A DNA stretch of 32,949 nt, taken from positions 1 through 32,949 of the forward strand of contig DVJC01000051.1 of NCBI GenBank assembly GCA_018710835.1, read 5' to 3'. This stretch comes from Candidatus Limadaptatus stercoravium (GTDB lineage Bacteria > Bacillota > Clostridia > Christensenellales > CAG-917). Under the pieces are notes generated by a model that worked only from the letters and a program-made list of their open reading frames with translations, ran no database searches and was not told where the DNA came from. The translations under genes and the position numbers were made by a program. Position 1 is the first letter of the stretch. The number at the start of each line of letters is the position of its first letter. Shown piece by piece: positions 7,764-17,137 of this stretch.

Positions 7764-8879
7764 TCAGATGATCTTGTTCTTCACCACCACCATGGGATAG
7801 CTCTCGTAGCCGGCGAGCCTCCTGCCCGATTGTATGATGCAGGACTTGTCCGTGATGACATAATCCAGCTGCGCGTTCTCCATGACGATGCCGTTCTCCA
7901 TGATGATGGAGTTGCGTATGACGGCGCCTTTGCCCACTTTCACGCTTCGGAAAAGTATGCTGTTCTCCACGGTGCCGCCCACCTCGCAGCCGTCCGCGAT
8001 GATTGAATTGTGGACGTTCGCGCCCTCTTTATACTTGGTGGGGACGCTGTCCTTGACCTTGGTGAGTATGGTGGAGTGTCCGTAGAATAGGTCCTCCCTC
8101 ACTTCGGGATTCAGCAGATCCATGCTTCTCTTGAAGTAAGTGGGGATCCTGTCTATCACCGCGACGTAGTTGTCGATCTCGTAACTCATGACGTAAAGCT
8201 CGTCCAGGCTCGCGCGCAGTATGTCCTTCTCGAAGTCGTACGCGCCGTGCGCATAGGCGTTGTCGATGAGGGAAATGAGCAGATCCTTCTTGATGTAATA
8301 GATGTTGAGGTTGCAAAGCTGCCTGCCCGTGTCCGTGGAAACGGGGAAGCGCAGATCCTTTATCCTCTTGTTCTTGTCCGCCGTCACGACGAGTTTGCGC
8401 GGAGTCACGTCCTCGGTGGCGTACGTGAGCATGGTAATGTCCGCGCCGCGTTCCAGGTGGAACTTCGCCACTTCGTCGAAGTCGATGTTGAAGGCAATGT
8501 TCGTGTTGCTGATGACGACGTAGTCCTCGGAGGATTTGAGCATGAATCCGCGCAGCATATAAAGCGCCTCTATCTTGCCCTTGTACACCTCGTGCGCCGC
8601 GTTGAACACGAAGGGCGGATACACCGATATGCCGCTGTTCTTGCGGTTGAGATCCCAGTCGCGCCCCTGACGGATATGGTCCATGAGGCTGTTGTAGTTG
8701 TTGCGTGTGATGATGCCGATCTTGGTGATGTTGGCGTGCACGAGGTTGGAGAGCACGAAGTCGATGAGGCGGTACCTTCCGGCGTACGGCAGACTTGCCG
8801 TGGTGCGGTGTATCGTCAGATCGTTGAGATGGCTGTCCTCGTCGGACGCGAACAATACGGCGAGTGCGTTGTTTTTCAT
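7764..8879 (-). CDS. glgD: ADP-glucose pyrophosphorylase, GlgD regulatory subunit
   Basis: This 371-residue protein is homologous to GlgC but has lost the nucleotide-binding loop: the N terminus reads LFASDEDSHLNDLT where GlgC has GGQGTRL. The middle still keeps the sugar-nucleotidyl fold (YRLIDFVLSNLVHA), and the C-terminal part (about 280-365) has hexapeptide-type repeats of a left-handed beta helix. In Bacillota GlgD forms a heteromer with GlgC and raises its activity; it is not normally an active enzyme alone. It starts 10 bases after glgC, with AAGGAGGAG in the gap, so the two are co-translated. Confidence 0.93.
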   Translation of the reverse strand: MKNNALAVLFASDEDSHLNDLTIHRTTASLPYAGRYRLIDFVLSNLVHANITKIGIITRNNYNSLMDHIRQGRDWDLNRKNSGISVYPPFVFNAAHEVYKGKIEALYMLRGFMLKSSEDYVVISNTNIAFNIDFDEVAKFHLERGADITMLTYATEDVTPRKLVVTADKNKRIKDLRFPVSTDTGRQLCNLNIYYIKKDLLISLIDNAYAHGAYDFEKDILRASLDELYVMSYEIDNYVAVIDRIPTYFKRSMDLLNPEVREDLFYGHSTILTKVKDSVPTKYKEGANVHNSIIADGCEVGGTVENSILFRSVKVGKGAVIRNSIIMENGIVMENAQLDYVITDKSCIIQSGRRLAGYESYPMVVVKNKII

Positions 8880-8889
8880 GTTCTCCTCC

Positions 8890-10095
8890 TTATCCTATCA
8901 TTTCGTTTGCGCCGACAACGCTGCCCTCCGGCAGTTCGTATCCGGGCGCGATGACGCTGATCTTCCACTCACCGGGCTTGCACTCGGAGAGCGTTTCCCC
9001 CACCATGCAGCCCTTGCCCACGACGGCGTTCCAGCCCACTATGGAGTAGCGCACGTCCGCGCCCTCCTCTACCACCGCGCCTGGCATGATGATGGACCCT
9101 TCGACATAGGCGTTCTTGCCTATCGTCGCGGAGTGCGAAACTATGCTGTCCTTGACCGTGCCGTGCACGACCGTGCCTTCCGAGATGAGGCAGTTCTGCA
9201 CCCTGCCCGTGGGAGAAATGAACTGCGGCGGCTCCGCCATGTTCCTGGCGTATATCTTCCAGCTCTCGTCGTCGAGGTCGAGGTCCTCCTCCCCCGCGCC
9301 TCCGCGCAGCACGTCCATGTTCGCCTCCCAGAGAGAAGAGATCGTCCCCACGTCCTTCCAGTAGCCGTTGAACTGATAGGCGAACATCCTCTGTCCGTCC
9401 TTTATCATCTTGGGGATGATGTTCTTGCCGAAGTCGTTGTCGGACTCCTTGTTGGCTTCGTCCTCGACGAGGTACTTCCTCAGCACGCTCCACGTGAAGA
9501 CGTAGATGCCCATTGACGCCTTGTTGCTCTTGGGCTGCTTGGGCTTTTCCTCGAACTCGTATATCTCGCCGTTCTTCTTCAGGTTCATGATCCCGAAGCG
9601 GCTCGCTTCCTCTATGGGCACGTCGCGCACCGCGATGGTGCAGTCCGCGCGGTTCTTCTTGTGGGACGCGAGCATCTCGGCGTAGTCCATCTTGTAGATG
9701 TGGTCACCCGACAGAATCAGGACATAATCTGGGTTATAGTCGTCGATAAACTCTATGTTCTGGTAGATCGCGTTCGCCGTGCCCTTGTACCATTCGCCGG
9801 ATTTCGCGCGCATGAACGGAGGCAGGACGAAGATGCCGCCGGAGAGTCTGTCCAGGTCCCACGGCTGCCCGTTGCCTATGTACTGGTTGAGCTCGAAAGG
9901 CTGATACTGCGTCAGCACCCCGACGGTGTCTATACCGCTGTTGATGCAGTTGGACAGCGGGAAGTCGATGATGCGGTATTTCGCCGCGAAAGGCACCGCC
10001 GGCTTCGCCACGTCTTTCGTGAGCACGCCGAGCCTTGTCCCCTGACCGCCTGCGAGCAGCATGGCGATACATTCCTTCTTGACCGATTTCTTCAT
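8890..10095 (-). CDS. glgC: Glucose-1-phosphate adenylyltransferase (ADP-glucose pyrophosphorylase)
   Basis: This 401-residue enzyme makes ADP-glucose and pyrophosphate from ATP and glucose 1-phosphate, the committed step of glycogen synthesis. It has the nucleotide-binding GGQGTRL at 16-22, KPAVPF at 31-36, the metal-binding [10 protein letters not shown] at 129-138, FGIM, EEKP (182-185) and SMGIY of the glucose-phosphate site. The C-terminal left-handed beta helix begins at about 295. Its ATG overlaps the TGA of glgB (ATGA at 10092-10095), and its GGAGG lies inside the glgB coding end, so translation is coupled. Confidence 0.96.
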   Translation of the reverse strand: MKKSVKKECIAMLLAGGQGTRLGVLTKDVAKPAVPFAAKYRIIDFPLSNCINSGIDTVGVLTQYQPFELNQYIGNGQPWDLDRLSGGIFVLPPFMRAKSGEWYKGTANAIYQNIEFIDDYNPDYVLILSGDHIYKMDYAEMLASHKKNRADCTIAVRDVPIEEASRFGIMNLKKNGEIYEFEEKPKQPKSNKASMGIYVFTWSVLRKYLVEDEANKESDNDFGKNIIPKMIKDGQRMFAYQFNGYWKDVGTISSLWEANMDVLRGGAGEEDLDLDDESWKIYARNMAEPPQFISPTGRVQNCLISEGTVVHGTVKDSIVSHSATIGKNAYVEGSIIMPGAVVEEGADVRYSIVGWNAVVGKGCMVGETLSECKPGEWKISVIAPGYELPEGSVVGANEMIG

Positions 10096-11984
10096 TTCTT
10101 TTCCTCCTTATTTACAGCTCTCAGGAACATCACCGAATTGGGCGGAATGTTCAGTTTGACGGAATACGGATAGCCGTGCGAGGGCTTGCCCACCGCGCGG
10201 AAGGACGGACGCCTTTCCTCCGAACCGCCGTATTTTTTCAAAGCGGACGTAAGCTCCGCCTTGTAGATCTTGTTTTCGGGTACGCCCATGACGTACTTGC
10301 GTCTTTCCACGGGCGAGAAGTTCACCACGCACACGATGTAATCCCCGTCCGCGGCGCGGCGTATGAACGACACTATATTCTGCTTGTTGTCGTCCACCAC
10401 GATCCACTTGAACCCGTCGAAGCTGCAGTCCAGCTGCCACAGGGCTTTGTTTTCGAGATAGAACGCGTTGAGATCCTGCATGAATTTGCGGAAAGTGCGG
10501 TGGCGCGGATAGTCCAGCAGGAACCAGTCCAGCTCCTGCGAATAGTTCCACTCTATGAACTGCGCGAACTCGTTGCCCATGAAGTTGAGCTTCTTGCCCG
10601 GATGCGCCGTCATGAAGCCGTAGAAGGCTTTCAGCCCCTCGAACTTCTGGTCGTAGTCGCCGGGGACTTTGTTGATCATACTCGCCTTGCCGTGCACGAC
10701 TTCGTCGTGGGAGATGGGCAGGATATAGTTCTCCGAATACGCGTAGGTGATGGCGAACGTGAGATCGTTGTGGTTGTCCTTGCGGAAGAAGGGATCGAGC
10801 GCCAGATAGTGCAGGCAGTCGTTCATCCACCCCATGTTCCACTTGAAGTTGAAGCCCAGCCCTCCCTGATAGGCGGGCAGCGTCACCATGGGGAACGCGG
10901 TGGACTCCTCCGCGATGGTGAGCGCGCCGTGGTGCTTGGTGAGAATGGCGGTGTTCATCTTCTGCAGGAACTCTTTCGCCTCGAGGTTGTAGTTGCCGCC
11001 GTAGATGTTGGGCGTCCATTCCCCGTCCTTTCTGCCGTAGTCGAGATAGAGCATGCTCGCAACGGCGTCGCAGCGTATGCCGTCTATGTGGTATTCGTCG
11101 AACCAGAACATCGCGGCGGAGATGAGGAAGCTCTTCACCTCGTTCTTGCCGAAGTCGTAGACCTTGGTCCCCCACTCCTTGTGCTCCCCTTTCCTGGGAT
11201 CGGCATACTCGTAGAGGGGCGTGCCGTCGAACATCGCCAGCCCGTGTTCGTCGCGGGGAAAATGCGCAAGCACCCAGTCGAGTATGACTCCTATCCCCGA
11301 ACGGTGGCAGCGGTCCACGAATTCCATAAAATCCTTGGGCGTGCCGTAACGCGAGGTCGGTGCGAACATGCCCGTGACCTGATAGCCCCAGCTTCCGTCG
11401 TAGGGATACTCCGTGACGGGCATCAGTTCCACATGGGTGTACCCCATTTTTTTCAGATAAGGAATGAGCTGGTCCGCAAGCGCGGTGTAACTCAGGCAGT
11501 TCCCGTCCGGATACCTGCGCCAGCTGCCGGCGTGGATCTCGTAGATGTTCATCGGCGAGCCGTAGGGGTTGTAATCCTTGCGCTCGGTCATCCACTTGCG
11601 GTCCTTCCAGTGGTAGCCGGAGATGTCGTAAAGTTTGGACGCGTTGGCGGGCGCGGTCTCGAAATGCAGCCCGTAAGGATCGCACTTGAACACCGTCCGC
11701 CCCGTCTTGTCCGTGACGGCGTACTTGTAGGTGTCGTACTGCTTCAGACCGGGGATGAACGCCGACCATATCCCGTCCGACATTTCCATCGGATTCGCCG
11801 ACGCGTCCCAGCCGTTGAAGTCGCCGACTACGGACACCGCCGCCGCATTGGGCGCCCAGACGGCGAATTTCCACCCCTGCTCGCCGCCCTCCGTCGCCGG
11901 AGCGGGCGAAAACATCTTTTGCGCCTGGTAATTGGTGCCCTCGTGAAACAGATAAGTTGCGTAGCTGTCCGGCGTAATGGACAT
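10092..11984 (-). CDS. glgB: 1,4-alpha-glucan branching enzyme
   Basis: This 630-residue GH13 branching enzyme transfers alpha-1,4 chains to make alpha-1,6 branches. An N-terminal CBM48 domain (about residues 35-95, [20 protein letters not shown]) precedes the barrel. Catalytic regions seen are [15 protein letters not shown] with nucleophile D306, TIAEEST with E359, and [10 protein letters not shown]. The frame is open further upstream, but that part overlies the promoter. I chose the ATG at 11984, with GGAG 11 bases upstream; a GTG at 11990, five bases from the GGAG, would add two residues and is equally possible. It is the first gene of the glg operon and overlaps glgC by four bases. Confidence 0.95.
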   Translation of the reverse strand: MSITPDSYATYLFHEGTNYQAQKMFSPAPATEGGEQGWKFAVWAPNAAAVSVVGDFNGWDASANPMEMSDGIWSAFIPGLKQYDTYKYAVTDKTGRTVFKCDPYGLHFETAPANASKLYDISGYHWKDRKWMTERKDYNPYGSPMNIYEIHAGSWRRYPDGNCLSYTALADQLIPYLKKMGYTHVELMPVTEYPYDGSWGYQVTGMFAPTSRYGTPKDFMEFVDRCHRSGIGVILDWVLAHFPRDEHGLAMFDGTPLYEYADPRKGEHKEWGTKVYDFGKNEVKSFLISAAMFWFDEYHIDGIRCDAVASMLYLDYGRKDGEWTPNIYGGNYNLEAKEFLQKMNTAILTKHHGALTIAEESTAFPMVTLPAYQGGLGFNFKWNMGWMNDCLHYLALDPFFRKDNHNDLTFAITYAYSENYILPISHDEVVHGKASMINKVPGDYDQKFEGLKAFYGFMTAHPGKKLNFMGNEFAQFIEWNYSQELDWFLLDYPRHRTFRKFMQDLNAFYLENKALWQLDCSFDGFKWIVVDDNKQNIVSFIRRAADGDYIVCVVNFSPVERRKYVMGVPENKIYKAELTSALKKYGGSEERRPSFRAVGKPSHGYPYSVKLNIPPNSVMFLRAVNKEEKK

Positions 11985-12026
11985 TCTCACGTATTCTCCG
12001 AAAAGTATTTGCAATTCTGCCTTTTC

Positions 12027-12055
12027 ATTATAGCAAAATATACGCGCGCACACAA
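12027..12055 (-). promoter_or_regulatory. Promoter of the glycogen operon
   Basis: On the minus strand TTGTGT (12050-12055) is 17 bases from a perfect TATAAT (12027-12032), which is preceded by TGC, making an extended -10. Transcription would begin near 12020, about 36 bases before glgB. No other good promoter was seen in the gaps of the operon. Confidence 0.75.
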
Positions 12056-12060
12056 GAGGG

Positions 12061-12086
12061 AATAATAAAAATCGGCAAAAATGCCG
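12061..12086 (-). terminator. Terminator after ispE
   Basis: On the minus strand CGGCA (12082-12086 complement) pairs with TGCCG (12073-12077 complement), followed by ATTTTTATTATT. The stem is short but the T-tract is good. It separates ispE from the glg promoter 10 bases further on. Confidence 0.6.
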
Positions 12087-12155
12087 TTTTTGATGAAATC
12101 GTATTGCACAAATTGTCGTATTTTGCGCGGTTTTCGCCATATCGGCGGCAAAAAA

Positions 12156-12950
12156 TCACCGCCGCTTCGGCAATGTGTCGCAAACCGTGCAGCGGACTTC
12201 CCTCTCCGCCGCCGCGCGGACGCGGTCGCGTTCCGCGCCGTCCGCAAAAAAGGCGCACACCGCGCTTCCGCTCCCCGTCATCACGACGTTCTCCGCTCCC
12301 GCCGCGCGCAGCACCGCGACGGCGCGCGCCGTGCCGGGGTTGAGCTTCGCCGCCGGCGCGTACAGGTCGTTGAAATACTCTCCCTCCCTCGGAGGAAGAT
12401 CTCCGCGCGCTTTCATCGCGTCGTACTCCGCATACGCCGCCGCGGTGTCCACACCCCCTTCCGGAAGCGCGACAAGCACCTTGCGCGGCGTGAAAGGAAG
12501 CTCCTCCACGCACTCTCCCGCACCGGTAACGCGCGCGTCGCCGCCGAGATACATGTACGGAACGTCGGAGCCGAGCGAAAGCAGCAGCTCCGCGTCCGGA
12601 GTCTCTCCCGCCTCCGCCGCCCACAGCCTTGCCATACACGCCGCGAGCGCGGACGAACCGCCGAGTCCCATGCCGGACGGGATATTTTTGTCTATCAGAA
12701 AACGGAGATCGCCGCCGAACCGCGCGCGCAGTTTTCCGTAGACGGCGTTAAGCCGCGGGACGAATCTTTCGGGGACAAATCCCTCCGGAAAAGAGCGGAA
12801 TACGAATCTCTCCCCTTCTCCGGGCAGCAGCTCCGCACGGTCGCACACGTCCGCCGTACACACCCTCATGTCCAAAGTGTGCATATTCCCTCTTTTGCCC
12901 GTGACGGCAAGGGAAAGATTGAGTTTCGCACCGGTACTTTCGCTCTTCAT
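12156..12950 (-). CDS. ispE: 4-diphosphocytidyl-2-C-methyl-D-erythritol kinase
   Basis: This 264-residue GHMP kinase phosphorylates CDP-methylerythritol in the MEP isoprenoid pathway. AKLNLSL (8-14) holds the conserved lysine K9. The ATP-binding loop is PSGMGLGGSSALAA (91-104), close to but not the usual AGLGGGSSDAA. GSDVP (127-131) carries the presumed catalytic D129, followed by the GG--R-TGAGE pattern of IspE, and TGSGSA is the third GHMP motif. The usual DGYH is replaced by GNMH (21-24), and the protein is 15-30 residues shorter than most IspE. Other GHMP kinases are therefore not fully excluded. The ATG at 12950 has no ribosome site; it lies 6 bases after the -10 box, so the mRNA is probably leaderless. 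Confidence 0.8.
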   Translation of the reverse strand: MKSESTGAKLNLSLAVTGKRGNMHTLDMRVCTADVCDRAELLPGEGERFVFRSFPEGFVPERFVPRLNAVYGKLRARFGGDLRFLIDKNIPSGMGLGGSSALAACMARLWAAEAGETPDAELLLSLGSDVPYMYLGGDARVTGAGECVEELPFTPRKVLVALPEGGVDTAAAYAEYDAMKARGDLPPREGEYFNDLYAPAAKLNPGTARAVAVLRAAGAENVVMTGSGSAVCAFFADGAERDRVRAAAEREVRCTVCDTLPKRR

Positions 12951-12956
12951 AAGCAC

Positions 12957-12985
12957 ATTTTAGCACTTTTCACGCGTTCTATCAA
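12957..12985 (-). promoter_or_regulatory. Promoter of ispE, placed for a leaderless mRNA
   Basis: On the minus strand TTGATA (12980-12985) is 17 bases from TAAAAT (12957-12962), with TGC before it (extended -10). Only GTGCTT separates the -10 from the ATG, so the normal start of transcription falls on or next to the A of the start codon. Confidence 0.7.
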
Positions 12986-13084
12986 CCGAAACGGGCTCCG
13001 CGCCTTCCCTTCTCCGCACCCGGACGCAGGACGGAAAAGCCGGCATGCCGCACGTTTCCTGCGCGCCAAATCCGCGGCAAACCG

Positions 13085-13111
13085 AAACCGTGCGGCAGGG
13101 CCGCACGGTTT
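13085..13111 (-). terminator. Probable terminator of the SGNH lipoprotein gene
   Basis: Bases 13085-13096 and 13100-13111 form a perfect 12-bp stem with a three-base loop, about 40 bases past the stop codon. On the minus strand the stem ends in TTT, followed by CGGTTTG, so the T-tract is weak but the stem is very stable. Confidence 0.55.
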
Positions 13112-13152
13112 TCGTCCGCTTTTACGCGCCGGTGCGGCGCGGAAATCCGCCG

Positions 13153-14901
13153 TCAGGCGCGTTCGTACAGCCAGAGATCGAGCTTAACGAAGTCGACCTT
13201 GAGGTTGAGCGCGTGCGTGCCGTCGGAATAGTCGTACATCGTCATGACGATATAGGACTGCGTGTCGGGATCGGACGGGGTGAGGAACACTCCCGTATAC
13301 GCCGTGCCGTCGGGATAGGTCACCGTCCTGAGCGTATACGTGCTTTCGAGCACGAGCCCGAATCCTTCGGGTATAGCTATATCCTCAGGCAGCTGCCCGC
13401 CGTCGAAGAGCGCGCCCGCAAGCAGCCGCAGGAAGGCGTCGGTATCGCCGTCGCTGACCACTTTGAGTCCGAGCGACTCCTCCGCGAGCCCGAACACTTC
13501 GATGATGTCCATGGAGGTGAAGCCGGGCATTATCGGTTCGAGATAAGTGTCCGCGAACGAGCCCATGTCGAGTCCGCCGAGCGCGGGCAGGAACATTGCA
13601 AGCCCTTCCGCCATCTCCGGATCGAGCACAAGACTGAGCCTCATCGTTCCGTCCGCGCCGAGGGATACGCCGGTCTTGTTCCTGTCGAAGAGGTCGCCCG
13701 CTATTCCGAGCAGCATGCCGAGTATGTCGCCGCTGTCGGAGCCGCTGTCGGAGCCGCTCTCTCCGCCGAGGGATACGCCCATGAGGCTGGAAGCGTTCCA
13801 GTTGACGGCGAAGCTCATGTCGCTTGACGTCGAGGTCGTGCTCTGCGCGGCATAGTCGTAATTTATCTCCGAATAGTCGGGAGTCAGCCCGCGCGTCGCG
13901 TCGAAGAATGCTTCCGTTACCGCCGGGCAGTCCGCCGCGGCGTCTATCGCCGCCTTAACGCCGTCAATATCGGTCACTATACCGTCGAAATAGTTGTCGA
14001 GCATGTTCTTGCGCATTGTCTTGTATTCCGCAAGCGCGGCGGAAGCATTCGCAAGTCCCTGCTCTTCGAGTATGCCCTGCGTGAGATCGGCGAGCACCGC
14101 ATGCCCCTCGTTGGAAGGATGAATGTAATCGGGATAAATGAGATCCTTGCCTCTCTCGTAGTCCTCCGCGAAAATGCGGTCGAACTCCGCCTGCGCGTCC
14201 GCGATGATAAATGCGCCGGGGTGCTCTGCAAGATAGCGGTCGAGCACACCGTTGAGTCTGTCGAGTATACCTGCGCCGAGCTGCCTGAAATCTTCGGGAT
14301 AAGTGTCATACTCCTCCTTGAGCGTCGCGCGCGTTTCCTCGTCGACAAGCGTGGATTTTTCGCTCAGAGGATTGTAGACGTTCTGGAAAATGAGCGTGGC
14401 GTCGGGGTTGAGTTCGCGTATGCGCGCCACAATGCCCGTGATGTTTTCGTAGGCGGTTTCCGCAATGCCGTCGATTATCGTATAAAGCCCCTGCGCGGCT
14501 TCGAGCACGACGTCGTTCATGCTCATGTCCTGCAGGAGGTCGTTGCCGAGTATGGAAACGTGGATGATGTCCGCCTCCTGCACGTGCAGGATGAGCCCTC
14601 GCGCGCCGTCATAGCCGAGGTCGTTGTTGAGCAGCGCGAGCAGATCCTTGGTCAGGTGTCCGGAAACGGAATGGTTGTAGTACTCGAAGTCGTTCCTGCG
14701 GCCGAGTACGTTCGCGTAGGCGTATTCGTGTCTGAGTCCGAGAGGAGACGCTCCGAGTATGCCCTCCGCAATGGAATCGCCCAGATAGACGATCTCCGTC
14801 TTTTCGGCGGTTTCCCCGTCGTTATTACAGGCTGCGAGCGCCGCCGCGCAGCATGCGAGCAGCACGACGCACAGCACGGACGCGATGATCTTCTTCTTCA
14901 T
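13153..14901 (-). CDS. SGNH/GDSL hydrolase lipoprotein
   Basis: This is a 582-residue secreted lipoprotein. The signal peptide ends in LAAC, with C25 lipidated. An SGNH hydrolase domain follows (about 35-285): GDS with nucleophile S43, SVSG with oxyanion Gly81, GND with N120, and DYIHP with D258 and H261. All four SGNH blocks are therefore present, and an esterase acting on cell-wall or dietary ester groups is likely. The remaining part (about 300-582) has a Ser/Gly/Asp linker (SGSDSGSDSGD) and a domain I do not recognise. The start at 14901 is preceded by AAGGAGGAG; the open frame further upstream is ignored because it lacks such a site and overlaps the promoter. It is transcribed alone. Confidence 0.85.
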   Translation of the reverse strand: MKKKIIASVLCVVLLACCAAALAACNNDGETAEKTEIVYLGDSIAEGILGASPLGLRHEYAYANVLGRRNDFEYYNHSVSGHLTKDLLALLNNDLGYDGARGLILHVQEADIIHVSILGNDLLQDMSMNDVVLEAAQGLYTIIDGIAETAYENITGIVARIRELNPDATLIFQNVYNPLSEKSTLVDEETRATLKEEYDTYPEDFRQLGAGILDRLNGVLDRYLAEHPGAFIIADAQAEFDRIFAEDYERGKDLIYPDYIHPSNEGHAVLADLTQGILEEQGLANASAALAEYKTMRKNMLDNYFDGIVTDIDGVKAAIDAAADCPAVTEAFFDATRGLTPDYSEINYDYAAQSTTSTSSDMSFAVNWNASSLMGVSLGGESGSDSGSDSGDILGMLLGIAGDLFDRNKTGVSLGADGTMRLSLVLDPEMAEGLAMFLPALGGLDMGSFADTYLEPIMPGFTSMDIIEVFGLAEESLGLKVVSDGDTDAFLRLLAGALFDGGQLPEDIAIPEGFGLVLESTYTLRTVTYPDGTAYTGVFLTPSDPDTQSYIVMTMYDYSDGTHALNLKVDFVKLDLWLYERA

Positions 14902-14956
14902 GATTCTCCTCCTTATCATCCTCCGCTCCGCCCGCGACGGAGAGGATTCCGCCCCT

Positions 14957-14985
14957 ATTATACAACTCCGCGCACGCGAATACAA
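14957..14985 (-). promoter_or_regulatory. Promoter of the SGNH lipoprotein gene
   Basis: On the minus strand TTGTAT (14980-14985) is 17 bases from a perfect TATAAT (14957-14962). The leader would be about 50 bases. No strong terminator separates it from birA upstream; only a 5-bp hairpin of the CGGAA/TTCCG type is seen near 15014-15028. Confidence 0.65.
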
Positions 14986-15057
14986 TCGTCAATTCCGGGC
15001 GCGCTGTCGTTTAACGGAAGTTTATTCCGCCCCGACGTCAGGCGCGCGGCAGTTCCG

Positions 15058-15894
15058 TCACGCGTTCTCCTCCGGACGTGCGGCGGCGTTCCGTTCCCCC
15101 GCGCCGCCCTGCTCCGTCACCTCTCCCCAGCCGACAGCCGTCTTGCCGTCGCCCGTGAGCACTATCAGGGAGCAATCGGGAGCGATGTCCGAAGCCACGC
15201 CATCGCACGGCGCGCCGTCGCGCCCCGTGAAGCGCACCCTCTTCCCCAGGGTGAGCAGCTTCGCCCTGTATTCGGGCAGAAGATCCTCTCCGCTCTCCTC
15301 GCAGTCCGCGAGCCTGGACATCAATTCCGTGAGCCGCACCGCCATATCGAGCGTAACCGCGCGCTTATTTTGCATAAATTCAGCCTTTAACATCTCGTTC
15401 TTGCAACATAAAACCGCCGATGTGGCGATATCCGCAAGTTCGCCGAAGTCGCGCTCCTCCTCGAAAAGGTTGACTCCCGCGCCTATCACGACGCGCCGCG
15501 CGCCGTCTGCGGCGACGACGCTCTCCGGGAGTATGCCGCATATCTTTTTCCCTTCCGCGATGACATCGTTGGGCCACTTGAAGCGCGCGTCTATGCCGAA
15601 ATATTCTTCGAGCAGCGCCCCGACGGCGAGCGCGGCGAGCACGCCTGTACGCGTGAACGCGCCCGTCGGTTCATATACAAAAGAAAGATACAGCCCCATG
15701 CCCCGCGGCGAAAGAAAGGCGCGCGACATCCTTCCCCTGCCCGCGGTCTGTCCTTCGGCGGCGACCGAAAAACGCGCGTATTCCCCCGTGCGCGCTATGC
15801 GTTTCGCCTCGTCGTTGGTGGACGGAAGCGACTCATAACAAAAGCAAGGCAGTATCCTGCCTTGCTTGGTGTAAAGCGTCGTGACTCCGTCCAC
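15058..15894 (-). CDS. birA: Biotin--protein ligase, no DNA-binding domain
   Basis: This 278-residue enzyme activates biotin as biotinyl-AMP and attaches it to a lysine of a carrier protein. It has STN (25-27), the biotin-binding loop GQTAGRGR (48-55), KWPND (106-110), KKICGIL (116-122) and GAGVN (138-142). There is no N-terminal winged helix, so it is a group I ligase that does not itself repress biotin genes. The start is a GTG three bases after the oadB stop; GGAGG lies in the end of oadB. Its place as last gene of the decarboxylase operon suggests that its main target is the biotin carrier at 17138-17545. The C-terminal domain is present, and the final 15 residues are low-complexity. Confidence 0.93.
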   Translation of the reverse strand: MDGVTTLYTKQGRILPCFCYESLPSTNDEAKRIARTGEYARFSVAAEGQTAGRGRMSRAFLSPRGMGLYLSFVYEPTGAFTRTGVLAALAVGALLEEYFGIDARFKWPNDVIAEGKKICGILPESVVAADGARRVVIGAGVNLFEEERDFGELADIATSAVLCCKNEMLKAEFMQNKRAVTLDMAVRLTELMSRLADCEESGEDLLPEYRAKLLTLGKRVRFTGRDGAPCDGVASDIAPDCSLIVLTGDGKTAVGWGEVTEQGGAGERNAAARPEENA

Positions 15895-15897
15895 GGT

Positions 15898-17127
15898 TTA
15901 CGCGCCTCCTCCGAACACCGCCATGAAGAAGCCTGCCGCGACCGCCGAGCCGATGACTCCGGCGACGTTCGGTCCCATGGCGTGCATGAGCAGATAGTTG
16001 CCGGGTTTCGCCCTGAGCCCCTCGAGGTTGGACACCCTCGCCGCCATAGGCACTGCGGAGACGCCCGCCGAACCGATGAGCGGATTGATCTTGCCCTTGG
16101 AGAGCCAGCACATGATCTTGCCGATGCCCAGTCCGCCCACCGTCGCAAATACGAATGCGAGCAGTCCGAGCGCGATGATCAGCACCGTATCCTTGGTGAG
16201 GAAGGTGCTGAAATGCGCCGTCGCTCCGACGGAAACGGAAAGACAGATGGTGACGATGTTCATCAGCGCGTTCTGCGCCGTATCACTGAGTCTTGCCGTG
16301 ACTCCGCATTCCCTGAGCAGATTGCCCAGCATCAGGCATCCGAGCAGAGGTGCGACCGAGGGCAGGAAAAGACACGTTGCGATGATTATGATGATCGGGA
16401 ACAGGATCTTCTCCGCCTTGGTGACCTTGCGCGTGGGTTTCATGACTATGGCGCGTTCTTTCTTGGTGGTCATGAGCCGCATGATGGGAGGCTGTATGAC
16501 GGGAATGAGCGCCATATACGAGTATGCCGCGATGGCTATCGCCGCCAGCAGATCGGGTGCGAGAGCCTTGGTGAGCCATATCGCCGTGGGGCCGTCCGCG
16601 CCGCCGACGATGCCGATGGACGCCGCTGCGGGACCGCTGAAGCCGAAGCACACCGCGAGGAAAAACGCCACATATATGCCGAACTGCGCCGCCGCGCCCA
16701 GAATGAGGGATTTGGGGTTGGAGAGCAATGGCTCGAAGTCGGTCATTGCGCCCACACCCAGGAATATGAGGCAGGGATAGACGCTGGTCTTGACGCCGAT
16801 GTAGAGGATGTCGATGAGCCCGCCCGTTTGGAGCACTTCGCCGTAATCGACCGTCGTGCTTGACACCCAGAGGTCGGGATGATAAATCCAGTCCGAAACG
16901 GGGCCGGGGATGTTGCTGAGCAGCATACCGAACGCAATCCCGACGAGGAGCAGCGGCTCGAATTTGAATTTGATGGCGAGGAATAGGAAGAAGCAGGCAA
17001 TGATAATCATCACCACATTGCCCCACTGCAGGTTGAAAAACCCCGTGGATTCCCACAGCCCCTGGAAAGTATCGCCGTAATCCACGTTGCTTCCCGACGC
17101 GCCCAGAATGTTCGAGAAGAAGTTCAT
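15898..17127 (-). CDS. oadB: Na+-transporting oxaloacetate decarboxylase, beta subunit
   Basis: This 409-residue integral membrane protein decarboxylates carboxybiotin and pumps sodium ions out. It has about nine or more hydrophobic segments and the family signature GIVGGADGPTAIW, with D178 as the presumed Na+-site aspartate. Similar beta subunits serve methylmalonyl-CoA and glutaconyl-CoA decarboxylases; the oxaloacetate assignment comes from the oadA-type alpha subunit in the operon. AAGGAGG precedes the ATG, and the biotin carrier gene ends 10 bases upstream. Confidence 0.95.
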   Translation of the reverse strand: MNFFSNILGASGSNVDYGDTFQGLWESTGFFNLQWGNVVMIIIACFFLFLAIKFKFEPLLLVGIAFGMLLSNIPGPVSDWIYHPDLWVSSTTVDYGEVLQTGGLIDILYIGVKTSVYPCLIFLGVGAMTDFEPLLSNPKSLILGAAAQFGIYVAFFLAVCFGFSGPAAASIGIVGGADGPTAIWLTKALAPDLLAAIAIAAYSYMALIPVIQPPIMRLMTTKKERAIVMKPTRKVTKAEKILFPIIIIIATCLFLPSVAPLLGCLMLGNLLRECGVTARLSDTAQNALMNIVTICLSVSVGATAHFSTFLTKDTVLIIALGLLAFVFATVGGLGIGKIMCWLSKGKINPLIGSAGVSAVPMAARVSNLEGLRAKPGNYLLMHAMGPNVAGVIGSAVAAGFFMAVFGGGA

Positions 17128-17137
17128 GTCCGCCTCC

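Noticed and set aside
10176..12065. 629-codon plus-strand open frame
   Set aside because: Antisense shadow of glgB.
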